From Bacteroidia bacterium (lineage in GTDB: Bacteria > Bacteroidota > Bacteroidia > J057 > JADKCL01), in NCBI GenBank assembly GCA_020635905.1, contig JACJYV010000001.1, positions 620,001 through 684,000 on the forward strand: a stretch of 64,000 nucleotides of DNA, written 5' to 3'. This document shows positions 19,240 to 29,686 of this stretch, one piece after another (the stretch's first letter is position 1; the number at the start of each line of letters is the position of its first letter). The translations under genes and the position numbers were made by a program. The notes below the pieces were generated by a model. That model did not search any database. It was not told where the DNA came from and worked only from the letters and a program-made list of their open reading frames with translations.

Positions 19240-20757
19240 ATGGCCAATAAAATTTTCAATGTCAAGCCCGTGGACCTGCTGATCCGGGAGTCGAATGCCA
19301 ATAAGGACCTGAAACGGACCCTCACGGCGTCCAATCTGGTGGCGCTTGGAGTGGGAGCCATCATCGGGGCCGGAATTTTCGTACTTACCGGCACCGTTGC
19401 GGCCCAGCATTCAGGGCCGGCCATTGTTTTCTCGTTTGTGATTGCCGGGATCGTTTGTGCATTCAGCGGGCTATGTTATGCCGAATTTTCCTCCATGATT
19501 CCCATCGCAGGCAGCGCTTATACCTACGCCTATTCGACCATGGGTGAATTTTTCGCCTGGGTGATTGGGTGGGATCTGATCCTGGAGTATCTGTTTGGCG
19601 CTTCCACCGTGGCAGTGGGTTGGTCGGGCTATGTGAACAGCTTTTTGCGGGGATTTGGGATCAATTTACCCCAGGAAATCATGTCGCCCCCCATTACTTA
19701 CGGGGATGCGGGATTTGAAGTCACGGGTGCCTTTGTGAATCTCCCGGCCATGCTGATCATCGCCCTCATGACCGGATTGCTGATCGTGGGCATCCACGAG
19801 TCGGCCAAGGTGAATAACATCATTGTGATCCTGAAGGTGGTGGTGATCCTCGCTTTTATCGCGATTGGATTTGCCTATATCAACATGGACAATTATTCTC
19901 CCTTCATCCCTGAGAATACGGGCACCTTTGGGGAATTTGGCTGGAGCGGCATCTTGCGTGGCGCCGGGGTAATCTTCTTTGCCTACATTGGATTTGACGC
20001 GGTCTCGACCGCGGCCCAGGAGGCCAAAAATCCGCAACGGGATATGCCCAGAGGAATTCTGGGTTCCCTGATGGTTACCACCGTATTATACATCCTGGTG
20101 GCCCTGGTTCTGACCGGAGTGGTCAGCTATACCCTGCTGGATGTGCCCGATCCGATCGCGGTTGGCATCGACGAGATGGGCAAAACGTCCTCCAAAGGGT
20201 TCATTTCCTTCTTTCAGATTGTGATCAAATTCGGAGCCATTGCCGGCCTCACCTCGGTGATTCTGGTCATGCTGATGGCGCAGCCCCGCATATTCTATAC
20301 CATGGGCCGCGACGGCCTGTTGCCGCCTGCCTTTGCCAGGGTGCATCCCAAATTCAAAACCCCTTACGTCCCCACCCTTATCACGGGGTCAATTGCGGCC
20401 CTGCTGGCAGGTCTTTTTCCCATCGGAATCCTGGGTGAAATGGTATCCATCGGCACCCTGCTGGCCTTTGCCATGGTCTGCATCGGGGTAGTGGTGCTGC
20501 GCAAAACCCGCCCCGACCTGCCCCGTCCGTTCAAAACGCCTCTTTCACCCTGGCTGCCCCTGGCTGGTGCTCTTGGCGCAGGCGGCGTTATGCTGACCCT
20601 CCCCGTCGATACCTGGTTTCGACTGATCATCTGGATGGCCATTGGTCTGGCCATTTACTTTTTCTATGGCCGCCACCACAGCCGCCTCAACTTCCCCGAA
20701 AAGCACCAGGGCGAAACCATTGAGGAAGCTGATTTTGGGGATGGTCCGATGCATTGA
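19240..20757 (+). CDS. APC-family amino-acid permease
   Basis: A 505-residue multi-pass inner-membrane protein of normal length for cationic amino-acid transporter-like APC members. The hallmark first-helix motif GVGAIIGAGIFVLTG is near residues 39-53, followed by about a dozen hydrophobic segments and the FFAYIGFDAVSTAAQE signature of helix 6. It imports an amino acid by proton or sodium symport or by exchange; the substrate cannot be read from sequence. The start was chosen for the AAAGGAG at 19227-19233; earlier ATGs give an implausible N-terminal extension. It stands alone on its strand. Confidence 0.9.
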   Translation: MANKIFNVKPVDLLIRESNANKDLKRTLTASNLVALGVGAIIGAGIFVLTGTVAAQHSGPAIVFSFVIAGIVCAFSGLCYAEFSSMIPIAGSAYTYAYSTMGEFFAWVIGWDLILEYLFGASTVAVGWSGYVNSFLRGFGINLPQEIMSPPITYGDAGFEVTGAFVNLPAMLIIALMTGLLIVGIHESAKVNNIIVILKVVVILAFIAIGFAYINMDNYSPFIPENTGTFGEFGWSGILRGAGVIFFAYIGFDAVSTAAQEAKNPQRDMPRGILGSLMVTTVLYILVALVLTGVVSYTLLDVPDPIAVGIDEMGKTSSKGFISFFQIVIKFGAIAGLTSVILVMLMAQPRIFYTMGRDGLLPPAFARVHPKFKTPYVPTLITGSIAALLAGLFPIGILGEMVSIGTLLAFAMVCIGVVVLRKTRPDLPRPFKTPLSPWLPLAGALGAGGVMLTLPVDTWFRLIIWMAIGLAIYFFYGRHHSRLNFPEKHQGETIEEADFGDGPMH

Positions 20758-20934
20758 TGGCATTGAGGGACCTCAATTTCCCTATTGAATACCCGGAAAG
20801 AGGGAGAAAACAAATTATTCATTGGAAATTGTTCTTCAATAAGGTCACCCCCTTTTGGTTAACCTTTTGGCTCTTTAGGAGGAAAACGATCTTAGAAAAT
20901 TCAGGGTCTGAATGTTCTTCTGTAAAATTCGGGA

Positions 20935-20942
20935 TAATTTTG
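20935..20942 (+). promoter_or_regulatory. Candidate -7 element for the PKD/cadherin-like T9SS gene
   Basis: TAATTTTG matches TAnnTTTG 67 bp before the ATG at 21010. No -33 TTTG is visible at the expected distance, so support is partial. Confidence 0.3.
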
Positions 20943-21009
20943 CCATTCGGACGCCGGGTTGTATCTTAAGACTCAAAGCTCCAAATTGGCAATTAACCTA
21001 TTGATCGCA

Positions 21010-23619
21010 ATGAAGAAATCGATTTCCCTGAACCTCTTTTTATTACTTTCAACGATATTCCTCCTGAATCCCCTCTATGCAAGTCATGATGCAGCGGTGG
21101 ATATTTCCTTTGAATGCATCAACAGTTGTACCACGAGGATCCATTTGAAAGTGTACCGTGATTGCCATGGTATTGAACCTATTCCAACGAGTACGTTGGG
21201 TATTGACCCGGTGATTGTGGGAAGTTGTCAATCAGGAGCAGCCGGACCAGTTCCAATTGGCCCCTGGTCTCCGGTCACCATTACTGAAGTATCGTTGCTT
21301 TGTCCAACCGGGCAAACTGAATGTTCGAATATCTCTTCGCAAACAACCGGAATTGAGGAAAATCATTGGTATAGAGACTTCAATTTTTGTGCCGCTGACC
21401 CAAATTGCACCTGGAAACTCAGCTGGTCCGATTGCTGCAGAAATTTTGGTATCTCCTCAATCAACCTGGGACAAGGTTCCGCTATCGGGGGCATGTATGT
21501 CGAAATGTTGTTCAACATTGATTCTGCCAATTGTAATAACTCCCCGGTCTTTTCCAATGTACCCTTTTATCAGGCCTGTATTGGAGATCCATTTCAATTC
21601 AATTTGGGGGGGCATGACCCTGAAGGTGATTCCCTGGTCTATTCCCTGGCAACCTGCATGTACGACTCGGTTTCTCAGGTAATTTATAATGCCGGTTATT
21701 CACTCGCTCAACCATTGGGAAGCAGTTGGAATATACAACTGGATACTAAGACGGGGACCCTCCATGGCACGCCAAACCCGGGAAATGTAGCAGGTGGGGT
21801 ATTCAGAGTATTGGTGGATGAATACAGAAATGGAATTTGGCTGGCTCAATACGCAAGGGATGTTGAAATCATTGCCCGGTTTTGCAGTTCAAACCTGGCC
21901 CCGGTTTTCCCCCCTCCCTATAATCTTCTGGGACAGGCCACTGTCATCGGCGACACAATTTATACCTGCGGAGCAGTTTGTTTCGACCTGAGTGCCTCTG
22001 ACCCCAATACGGGCGATGTGGTTACCCTTGGCTGGGACAAACACATCCCGGGTGCCTCTTTTATTGAGGTGGGTAATCCCTCCGTTACAGATACGATTAC
22101 GGGGATTTCACCTACGGGACGGTTTTGTTTTAATCCTCCCGTTCCCGGCGAATATCATTTCCTTGCCCGGGCGCGCGATGATAATTGTCCTCTTTACCAG
22201 GTTGCTGACCGCTTCATTTCGATTGTTAAATACAACAACTCAGGTTCGGTGGCCAATGCTGCCTGGGGAGGATGCATGATCGGGACCTTTCAGGCCTTCG
22301 GGTGTGGTGGAAGTGGAAACTATACTTACAGTTGGTCTGGAAGTGGGGGGTTGGCGTCCTCTAATGCATCGTTTAGTCATATTTACCCCAGTGCGGGCAC
22401 CTATACCTGGCAGGTAATTATTTCTGATGGGGCTGCGCAACCTGACACTTTTTCAGGGACCTTAACGGTCCAGCCTACTCCCACTTTCTTCAACCTGATA
22501 GGTGGCACCCACACGATCAGTAGCTGCAACCCTCAACCCGAATTCCTCAATGCAGCCAGCGGATATTCGTCTTATGTCTGGACGCAGGGAAGCAACACGA
22601 TTGCCAACACCCGGGGTACTTATGTGACCCAACCAGGGTGGTACACTATTACTGCATTCGATGCCAGCGGATGTATGTTCAGGGATTCGATCAATGTTAC
22701 ATCCTCCAACATTCCTGATGTTTATGGCACAATCAAGGCCAATGCCACCACCCCTCTGAATAATCAGAAAGTTTATCTCCTGACTTTCGATTCATCTACA
22801 GTAACCCTGAAAAAGGTGGATTCTACTCTTACAAGCGCCACGGGATATTACAGCTTTTGCCCGGTTACTGACAGCCTGTTTTATATCAAAGTAGTTCCGG
22901 ATTCCGGCGATTATCCCAAATCACTTCCAACTTATGCAGATACAACCTTGTTTTGGAATTTCTCAAGGCCTTTTAAATCGTCAGAGATTCCTGTACACCA
23001 CAATTTCATTACAAATTATGGTTGGAATTCAGGAGGGATATGCCACATTTCAGGCCAGGTTACCAAAGGGCCGGGCACTTCGACCTTTGTTGCCGGACTA
23101 AACCTCTTTCTCATTGATAGTTTCAACGGAGATGTAATCGATCATGAAGTCACGGATGCAAATGGGAAATTCCATTTCGCCAGGTTTTATTATGGAGATT
23201 ATTACATCAAGGCAGATTACCCTTATGTAACCAGTAAAAACGACAGCGTGCCACTAATTTCGGTTCCGGGTTCACCCTATATTGTTTCAAATGTATGCCT
23301 TAAGCTGCATCCCCGTTGGTTGGAGCGATGTAACTGGCTCGGGATTCCAGATTCACTTGATAATTTTGGAGAAATCAACATTTCCCCAAACCCGTTTGTC
23401 AAATCCTTCGCTCTTGAAATTGACGATATCCCTGGAAAGGACGTTGAAATAATGGCAATTACCTCACTCGGCAGGATTATGGAAGTGAAAAGATTTGAGA
23501 GCGGCAGCCTGGGCAGAAAGCTGGAATTGGGTTCTACCTGGCCTGGAGGGTTGTATTATGTTCAGATTTGCCTTGGCAACCAATGTTTTGCAAGGAAGGT
23601 AATTAAAATCACTCCATAG
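21010..23619 (+). CDS. T9SS-sorted surface protein with cadherin-like, PKD and carboxypeptidase-regulatory-like domains
   Basis: An 869-residue protein if it starts at ATG 21010, which puts a signal peptide (MKKSISLNLFLLLSTIFL...) first; the open frame extends to 20959. The N-terminal ~100 residues (ISFECINSC, LKVYRDC) match a Bacteroidota-specific domain often seen in PKD proteins linked to gliding. Then comes a cadherin-like segment (DPEGDSLVYSL), a PKD-like segment (SHIYPSAGTYTWQVIISDG) and a Cna-B/regulatory-like beta-sandwich (ISGQVTKG...GKFHF). The C-terminus (ISPNPFVKS to ARKVIKITP) is a T9SS type A sorting domain. Surface attachment or matrix binding is inferred. It converges with the next gene across 28 bp with no terminator hairpin. 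Confidence 0.82.
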   Translation: MKKSISLNLFLLLSTIFLLNPLYASHDAAVDISFECINSCTTRIHLKVYRDCHGIEPIPTSTLGIDPVIVGSCQSGAAGPVPIGPWSPVTITEVSLLCPTGQTECSNISSQTTGIEENHWYRDFNFCAADPNCTWKLSWSDCCRNFGISSINLGQGSAIGGMYVEMLFNIDSANCNNSPVFSNVPFYQACIGDPFQFNLGGHDPEGDSLVYSLATCMYDSVSQVIYNAGYSLAQPLGSSWNIQLDTKTGTLHGTPNPGNVAGGVFRVLVDEYRNGIWLAQYARDVEIIARFCSSNLAPVFPPPYNLLGQATVIGDTIYTCGAVCFDLSASDPNTGDVVTLGWDKHIPGASFIEVGNPSVTDTITGISPTGRFCFNPPVPGEYHFLARARDDNCPLYQVADRFISIVKYNNSGSVANAAWGGCMIGTFQAFGCGGSGNYTYSWSGSGGLASSNASFSHIYPSAGTYTWQVIISDGAAQPDTFSGTLTVQPTPTFFNLIGGTHTISSCNPQPEFLNAASGYSSYVWTQGSNTIANTRGTYVTQPGWYTITAFDASGCMFRDSINVTSSNIPDVYGTIKANATTPLNNQKVYLLTFDSSTVTLKKVDSTLTSATGYYSFCPVTDSLFYIKVVPDSGDYPKSLPTYADTTLFWNFSRPFKSSEIPVHHNFITNYGWNSGGICHISGQVTKGPGTSTFVAGLNLFLIDSFNGDVIDHEVTDANGKFHFARFYYGDYYIKADYPYVTSKNDSVPLISVPGSPYIVSNVCLKLHPRWLERCNWLGIPDSLDNFGEINISPNPFVKSFALEIDDIPGKDVEIMAITSLGRIMEVKRFESGSLGRKLELGSTWPGGLYYVQICLGNQCFARKVIKITP

Positions 23620-23647
23620 GTATAACCGATAGGTGATTAAGGAAATG

Positions 23648-26600
23648 TTATTCCTTTCTGATCAGATGCATCAGGACACCATTTTCAGTATTGACCTTGA
23701 GCAGGTATAGCCCGGAAGCAACGTGCTCAAGGTTTATTTCTTCTCTGACCTTTCCCGAAAGGCCAGTGTAAGCCGCCTGATAAACCCTTTTTCCGCTAAG
23801 GTCAAAGATATTCAACTCCAGATTATTTGAACTTTCTTCAAGTTCAATAATAAAGTGTCCCTGGTTCGGATTGGGGTAAACCACGAGGCCGCCTGATGGC
23901 TGATATCCGGATAAACCCACCGTATTCACGTTCAGCGAATCGCAGAAAATTGAAGTACAACCAAGGTCATTGGTCACTGAAAGGCAAATCTGGTAGCTTC
24001 CATTTTGCCCATAAATATGGGCAGGATTTTGTTGGGTGGAGGTGGCTCCGTCCCCAAAGTCCCAAAACCAGCTTACAGGATTCCCAAGCGATTGATCGAG
24101 AAAGGTAATATTCAACAGATTAGAGCTGAATGTAAATCCCGCCTGGGGGCTTGGTTGAATTGTGACCGAAATTGAATCCTCCCCCTTGCAATTATAGGCA
24201 TCCGAAACGTTCAGAGAAATTCCCCCTGAAACAATCGGCATAGCCAACAAAACAGAATCCATGAGGTGGCCGGGTACCCAATCATAAAAATAGGGAGAAG
24301 AACCTCCTGAGATTATTGGGATTAAAAGAATGCTGTCACCCGGACAAATTGCCTGGTCCGGCCCGATATCGACCTGAGGCAAGGTATGCACATCCACGGA
24401 TATACTGGCTTGATTTGTACAGCCGTTTTGTCCTGAAATCAAAAGCGAATAAACAGTGGAGACCAAAGGGCTGGCCCAAATCGAAGGAGTACTTTGGTTT
24501 AGGGGCAACCACTGGTAGGTGAATGGGCCGGTTCCAAAAACCGTGCTATGCAAAAGAGCCGAGTCACCTGCGCATATAGCGGTGTCAGGCGATATGGCCA
24601 TGGATGGCTTTGGATTAACGGACATCGTATGATACGCTGTCCCCTTGCATCCATTCACGTCGGTCGCTATTAGCTGAAACACAGTGGTTGTGGCCGGGCT
24701 CACAATCTGGCTCTGACCGGAAAGATTCCCGGGTAACCACAAATAACTTATTGGCCCACTTACCCCACCTGCCTGGCCAAATAATTGCCCGGAATCTCCC
24801 TCGCAAATCATCAAATCGCCAACCGCAACCGCATTTGGCAGGGGCAGGGAAGTTACCGCCATGGTATCCGTATCCATGCATCCATTTCCATCTGTAATAA
24901 TTACGGTAAACTGGGTTTGACCAACAGGCGAAACCCAGGTCGCGGAGTCGTTTCCACCAACCAAAGGCCAATAGAAATTATAGGGGGGATTTCCGGCAAA
25001 AGCAGAGGCAACCAACAAGACAGAATCGCCCTGGCAATACAATTGATCGGGACCTGCTTTGGCAGTGGGCAACGAAAATACGATGATTAAGGTGTCATTG
25101 GTGAGGGTGTTACAAGCATTATTGTCGTTGCCCAAAGAGTAAAGCCCGGTGTTATCTACCTTCAACGAATCACCTGTTCCACCCGGGATAGGGTTCCCGT
25201 CCAGGTACCATTGATTGCCCTGAGAATAATTTGACCCAAGAATCACAGAATCTCCCAGGCAAAATGAGGTTGGCCCGGAATAGGAAATAACAGGGGTGGA
25301 TGCTGCCACCACCAGTACTGCAATAGTATCAGATCCCGTACAATTTTTGTAACTGATATCGAGGCTGTACGTGCCGGAAGAATCGACCACGATGGATTGT
25401 ACAGTGTCACCGGTGGACCAGACATAGTGGCTGCCGGGGATTTCGGGATCAAGTACAAGCGTGTACCCGGCACAAATATTTGTATCCGCACCAAAATTCA
25501 CTGGAAGCTCAGGGCCGCCAATAATATTAATGGTATCATAAACGGCACCGCATGCATTGGACGCTGCAAGAATATAGCGACCGCTGTTGATCACCCGAAT
25601 GGATGGCTCCATATCACCTGTACTCCATACGAAATAGGAAGCCTGGCCTTTCGCTTCCAGGGTGATTGTATCACAAATGATGGTATCCTGGCCAATATAG
25701 GTTGAGAGGCCGAAAGTGATTTCGTCTGCCCCGATATCCGGAGCAAAAGGATCGCGGGGTTGTCCGTCGATATCGTCAGTAATATGGGTGATGGGGGTTC
25801 CGGCATGGTGTAACGCTGAATCACATACATGCAAATCCTGTTGGGCAGCATAGAATACCTGAAACGAAACAGAATTGGAGTCCTTATGGGTGGCAGCCTG
25901 AAGTGAAGCCAGGGTAGTGTGATTTCCACTCCAGGCGGCGATGTAATAATAATTTCCCCGAAAAAAATACAGGTTATGATCTGACTCTGAGATGGATGAA
26001 GGTTGTTGAATCAAAATTGGCAGAAAGGTCGCCTGGAAAATATTATTCTTCAGCCTCAGGTTTCCTGAACCAGAGGTCCCCTCCTGAAAGAAGGCTCTTG
26101 AAGTTCCGTATTTATAATCCAGATTGGTCGAGTTAAAATAAAAATCGTTGTAATTACAAGATTTTACATTGATGGCCCTGACTGCACTGTTTGGACCACC
26201 TGTCGAAATAAAATTATTGGACACCTCAAGCCGTTCTGTAGCGGTTCCGTTACAATTGTCCAATCTGATTCCATATTCAATGGGCCGGGGAAGGCGGATA
26301 TCATTTTTTCGGATTAATACCCTTCCATCGCACCACTTCAACCATATTCCGGTAAAAGTTGCATATGGCGGCCAGGTTATGTTGGAAGCAAAACGGTTCT
26401 TATCAATCCGCACTCCATCGCAATAAGAGAGATTAAGCACTTCAAACCTTTGGTTTTCAAAAAAATTGGACTCGATCACTACAGAATCTGTAGCGGCAGA
26501 AAGGAAAAGGACAGATGCTCCAAAACTGAAATGATTATTCCTCAGGGTAAGCCCATGATTTCCAGCCACAGTGCTGTATATAAGCTTGGTATTGGCGCTA

Positions 26601-27091
26601 TTGAGAGGATTTGCGGAACCCCGGATAACATTGTGCTCAAGAATCAGGTGCTCGGACTGGTTTTTCAGGAATACTGCCCGGCCAAAAATAGAATCCGTAG
26701 CCTGGATTGTCATTTTTTTGAAGGTAAAGTAGTCGGCGCCCAGGAGTAAGAGGGTATAATTTGAAGTCGTTGAAGTGGAGGCAAAGGTAAGTACTACCTG
26801 GCTCGAGTCTCCCGTTTCCGATTGAAATACCACCCGGTTTGCGGCCGAGGTTCCGTTAATCACCGGGATTGAAACCTGTTCATTATAAATCCCATTTCGG
26901 ATATTAATGGTCACCGGGCCAGAAACCCCTAAACTATCTAATGCATCAACCGCTTCAGTAAAATTGGCAAAATCAGGGCTTATACCACCCAATGTGTAAT
27001 TTCCGGACATCTGCCCAAAACAGGTAGTAATGGAAAGGGATAGAAAAACAAATAAACCAAGGTACTTTATGCGGGGCAAAGGGAATGTCAT
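23648..27091 (-). CDS. T9SS-sorted surface protein: parallel beta-helix, Ig-like repeats, PKD
   Basis: A 1,147-residue protein starting at ATG 27091, so that a signal peptide (about 1-26, ending CFGQ) comes first; an upstream ATG at 27118 adds nine polar residues. Residues ~30-440 have right-handed parallel beta-helix character (FANFTEAVDALDSLG, NIRNGIYNEQ, repeated short N/D-rich rungs). Several Ig-like repeats follow with evenly spaced Cys and GDSVLL/GDSALL phrases. One PKD domain (WDFGDGATS) lies near residue 1035. The last ~75 residues (VVYPNPNQG... to the end) are a T9SS sorting domain. Beta-helix domains often bind or cleave polysaccharide, but no lyase motif is recognisable here. An adhesin role is the default inference. 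Confidence 0.84.
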   Translation of the reverse strand: MTFPLPRIKYLGLFVFLSLSITTCFGQMSGNYTLGGISPDFANFTEAVDALDSLGVSGPVTINIRNGIYNEQVSIPVINGTSAANRVVFQSETGDSSQVVLTFASTSTTSNYTLLLLGADYFTFKKMTIQATDSIFGRAVFLKNQSEHLILEHNVIRGSANPLNSANTKLIYSTVAGNHGLTLRNNHFSFGASVLFLSAATDSVVIESNFFENQRFEVLNLSYCDGVRIDKNRFASNITWPPYATFTGIWLKWCDGRVLIRKNDIRLPRPIEYGIRLDNCNGTATERLEVSNNFISTGGPNSAVRAINVKSCNYNDFYFNSTNLDYKYGTSRAFFQEGTSGSGNLRLKNNIFQATFLPILIQQPSSISESDHNLYFFRGNYYYIAAWSGNHTTLASLQAATHKDSNSVSFQVFYAAQQDLHVCDSALHHAGTPITHITDDIDGQPRDPFAPDIGADEITFGLSTYIGQDTIICDTITLEAKGQASYFVWSTGDMEPSIRVINSGRYILAASNACGAVYDTINIIGGPELPVNFGADTNICAGYTLVLDPEIPGSHYVWSTGDTVQSIVVDSSGTYSLDISYKNCTGSDTIAVLVVAASTPVISYSGPTSFCLGDSVILGSNYSQGNQWYLDGNPIPGGTGDSLKVDNTGLYSLGNDNNACNTLTNDTLIIVFSLPTAKAGPDQLYCQGDSVLLVASAFAGNPPYNFYWPLVGGNDSATWVSPVGQTQFTVIITDGNGCMDTDTMAVTSLPLPNAVAVGDLMICEGDSGQLFGQAGGVSGPISYLWLPGNLSGQSQIVSPATTTVFQLIATDVNGCKGTAYHTMSVNPKPSMAISPDTAICAGDSALLHSTVFGTGPFTYQWLPLNQSTPSIWASPLVSTVYSLLISGQNGCTNQASISVDVHTLPQVDIGPDQAICPGDSILLIPIISGGSSPYFYDWVPGHLMDSVLLAMPIVSGGISLNVSDAYNCKGEDSISVTIQPSPQAGFTFSSNLLNITFLDQSLGNPVSWFWDFGDGATSTQQNPAHIYGQNGSYQICLSVTNDLGCTSIFCDSLNVNTVGLSGYQPSGGLVVYPNPNQGHFIIELEESSNNLELNIFDLSGKRVYQAAYTGLSGKVREEINLEHVASGLYLLKVNTENGVLMHLIRKE

Positions 27092-27430
27092 ATCACAATA
27101 TTGAAATAGGTCTGGCAATCAATATACAAAAAAATAATATTTGTGATAATTCGTGGTTGCTTCGATTTTACAACAAAGTACTATTCGGATTGCCATCACA
27201 TATAGTTCAGGCATGCCGGATTATGTAAAGTTTTGCATGCAATGGCTTGCAGGTCTATTGGTATTTAGAACTGGCCAAGGTATGCGGAAAATATTGGCCC
27301 CGGGCTTCGTCTTATGAAAGGAAAATATGTACCAGGATTCTAAATTATTGCATAGGGTGATTGAGACCTTTCAGGCCCAAACAAATGAAGACATTAATAT
27401 CCCTTTGCGCCTCTTACTTCAGGGCTCCCT
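27092..27430. other. Intergenic spacer without recognisable gene
   Basis: A 339-bp spacer between two minus-strand T9SS genes. It is A+T-rich near the downstream gene's start, and a small palindrome TTGCATGCAA lies about 27232-27241. No reading frame, terminator or good promoter was recognised. Confidence 0.6.
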
Positions 27431-29491
27431 TCACTCAAACACCACCTTTTCCCTCCAACTCCGATCCCCCTCCACCACCTGCAGGAAGTAAATTCCCGCC
27501 GGCAATTCACCCTTTTCAAAGCGGGTAGAGGGTGAATGGATCACCTGAGTACGGACGACCTTCCCGGCGGCATTGAATAAGGTGGCCATGGCAACCTTAC
27601 CTGCGGAAACCGGGCTTTCCAGCATGAAATGGTCCCGGGCGGGATTAGGATACAAGCTCAGTTCGGGACAAGAGGGACCGGCCACCCGGTGGGTGATGAT
27701 GTCGGTTTGTGCGGCGTTGATCACTTCGTAGAAATCAGTTTCGGCGTAGCCGAGAGAGGCTACCACGGTGATATCGTCCTCCTTGTAGCTGGCGGGCACA
27801 TTCCAGATATAGTTGCGGGTGTAATTATTGCCCGGACCGGGATTGGTGGCCACAACTCCTGCTTCTCCCCAGGTCAGGGTGGCCATGTCGCGGATCACGT
27901 GACGGTGGTCGTAGCCCACAATGGGATCACCCAGGTTGTAATAGGGCGAAGTGGGGTCGGCATTATAATAATTGACCTGATCATACCCTGCACCCGTTCC
28001 GGTCACGTGATCCTCGATGATGAAAACAGAAATCCGCAGATCACCCGGAAGGGGGTAATCCACAAAGCCGATATTCACCTCAATATCCAGGTCGCGGGTG
28101 TTGCTGTCCCAGAAATGCGAGACGGACACGGAGGCCGCAGCCCGGGTGGCAAAGCGATCCAGAATAGCCTGCTCCCAGTCGGAGGTGGAAAGTCCCACAT
28201 ACAATTCACCCGGCCAAAGAACGCGGTCAACCGCACCCGTGGGGGCTCCAAAGGCAAATTCATCCGCAATGGTCACACTTTCGGGGATGGTCATATCGTC
28301 GCTGAGGTAGCCCGAATGGTGGGCAAAGGAGATCAGATCGGGATACTTGGTCAGAAAACTATCCACATAGAGGTGTCCGCGGGGGCACCAGCCGCAGGGC
28401 GCAGTCGAAAATTCCTCCAGCAAAACCCTCCTGAAAGCGGTATTCCCCAGATTCACCCAAATATCCTGACTCACCGTATCATTTCCGTTGACCTGATCGG
28501 GATTGCCATTGAGATTAGAGGCCCAGAAAGTAACGGTATGATAGGCATTGGGGCCGGTGGCGGTCCAGGGGATGCTGTGAGAAAAATTATAGCTGCCATT
28601 GGTGGGGATGCTCAGCCCGCTGACATTGGCGGTCATGACGCTGCCCCCATCCACGGTATAATTGAGGTTCATGGAGGTGACGGTCTGGGTGCCGTAATTG
28701 AGCACGGTGCCTGCGATGGTTACCGCAGAACCCGTATCGGCGATGGCAGGCAGGTCAAGGGCTTCGCCGCTCAGGTCCCAGGCGGGCGCCGTTCCGTAAT
28801 AGAATTTATACACCCGCATATCCTCCTGCAACACCGGAAAGATCGTCGGGAAATTGTGAAAAGGACTGCTGACTTCCATGGTAGCGTCGTTGCCGGCCGC
28901 ATTTTCCACCCCAATGGTGCCGGTCAGGCCGCCGTTGGACTTGGCCAGGTTGTGCACGATGTCAAAATCGCCCTGTTCGAAGATGCGAATGGCAAATGAC
29001 ATGTAATTCGAAGCGGGCGCGGTGCCAAAGGGAGTAACCGAATTCCATTGAATCACATGCACCCGGTTGGGAGTCGTCCCATAAGTCCAGGTGGCGATGC
29101 GGTCGTGCACCCCGCTGTAGGAGACCAGTTCGATATCGTCCCAGAAGGCATAAATCGCCGCATTGGGGCCGCCCACATTGGGGATGGCCGTGTTATTGGG
29201 ATAGCTGATGGAAGCCGCCCCGTCGAAGGTGATGTACCCGTTGTCGCTGACCTTGTAGGATGAAACGGGTGCACCGTAGAAGTTCCAGGCAAAGGGCAGG
29301 CTCTGACTGGCTGAGAGGACGTCATTTTGGTTGCTGGGGTTGGAACTGAGGATGGTGGTACCCGCAGTGGCCCAGTAATAGGCAGGTTCCGGACCGTAGG
29401 TCAGTTGGTAGTAGTAAGATTGAGAAAAAGCAACAGAAGCAAAAAGGGAAAGCAAAAGGGTGGCAAGTGTGGTGTAAAGTGTTTTTCGCAT
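27431..29491 (-). CDS. T9SS-sorted protein with Omp28/thioredoxin-like domain (CxxC)
   Basis: A 686-residue protein with a signal peptide (MRKTLYTTLATLLLSLFASVAFSQ). Residues ~30-230 are a beta-rich N-terminal domain (FAWNFYGAP, YITFDGAA) of the type found in adhesin-like exported proteins. An Ig-like stretch with 'VNGNDTVSQ' follows. At about 355-590 is an Omp28-like thioredoxin-fold segment with the redox motif APCGWCPRGH (CGWC). The final ~75 residues (LSLYPNPARD to VVFE) are the T9SS sorting domain. The CxxC suggests disulfide or thiol chemistry outside the cell, but Omp28 proteins have no firmly established function. The gene is followed on its upstream side by the repeat-rich spacer 29492-30791. 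Confidence 0.84.
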   Translation of the reverse strand: MRKTLYTTLATLLLSLFASVAFSQSYYYQLTYGPEPAYYWATAGTTILSSNPSNQNDVLSASQSLPFAWNFYGAPVSSYKVSDNGYITFDGAASISYPNNTAIPNVGGPNAAIYAFWDDIELVSYSGVHDRIATWTYGTTPNRVHVIQWNSVTPFGTAPASNYMSFAIRIFEQGDFDIVHNLAKSNGGLTGTIGVENAAGNDATMEVSSPFHNFPTIFPVLQEDMRVYKFYYGTAPAWDLSGEALDLPAIADTGSAVTIAGTVLNYGTQTVTSMNLNYTVDGGSVMTANVSGLSIPTNGSYNFSHSIPWTATGPNAYHTVTFWASNLNGNPDQVNGNDTVSQDIWVNLGNTAFRRVLLEEFSTAPCGWCPRGHLYVDSFLTKYPDLISFAHHSGYLSDDMTIPESVTIADEFAFGAPTGAVDRVLWPGELYVGLSTSDWEQAILDRFATRAAASVSVSHFWDSNTRDLDIEVNIGFVDYPLPGDLRISVFIIEDHVTGTGAGYDQVNYYNADPTSPYYNLGDPIVGYDHRHVIRDMATLTWGEAGVVATNPGPGNNYTRNYIWNVPASYKEDDITVVASLGYAETDFYEVINAAQTDIITHRVAGPSCPELSLYPNPARDHFMLESPVSAGKVAMATLFNAAGKVVRTQVIHSPSTRFEKGELPAGIYFLQVVEGDRSWREKVVFE

Positions 29492-29586
29492 GTAAGGAGC
29501 ATTGATGCAATAAGTTAAGGAATTGAAGGGGAATTTTCAAGAGGCGGGGATGGTTGTTGGTTTTGGGTTTGTATAAATTATCCGTA

Positions 29587-29609
29587 GAGACGGGTTTTTA
29601 ACCCGTCTC
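29587..29609. repeat. Perfect hairpin GAGACGGGTT-TTT-AACCCGTCTC
   Basis: A perfect 10-bp stem with a 3-nt loop lies 95 bp upstream of the Omp28-like gene and 78 bp before the satellite array. It lacks a T-run on the correct side for either strand. It resembles the small dispersed palindromes common in intergenic DNA rather than a terminator. Confidence 0.6.
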
Positions 29610-29686
29610 AAAAATAAATGCCATAACGGTTCCCCGGTTGCAAATACCCCCGCGTTCCGGCAACCTTGTCAACCCTGGTACCAAAG

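Noticed and set aside
27629..28999. 456-aa plus-strand open frame
   Set aside because: It is antisense to the Omp28-like T9SS gene, lacks a family or start signal and reads as a compositional shadow.
29587..29609. Terminator for the Omp28-like gene
   Set aside because: It lies upstream of that gene's start and has no T-run in the appropriate direction.
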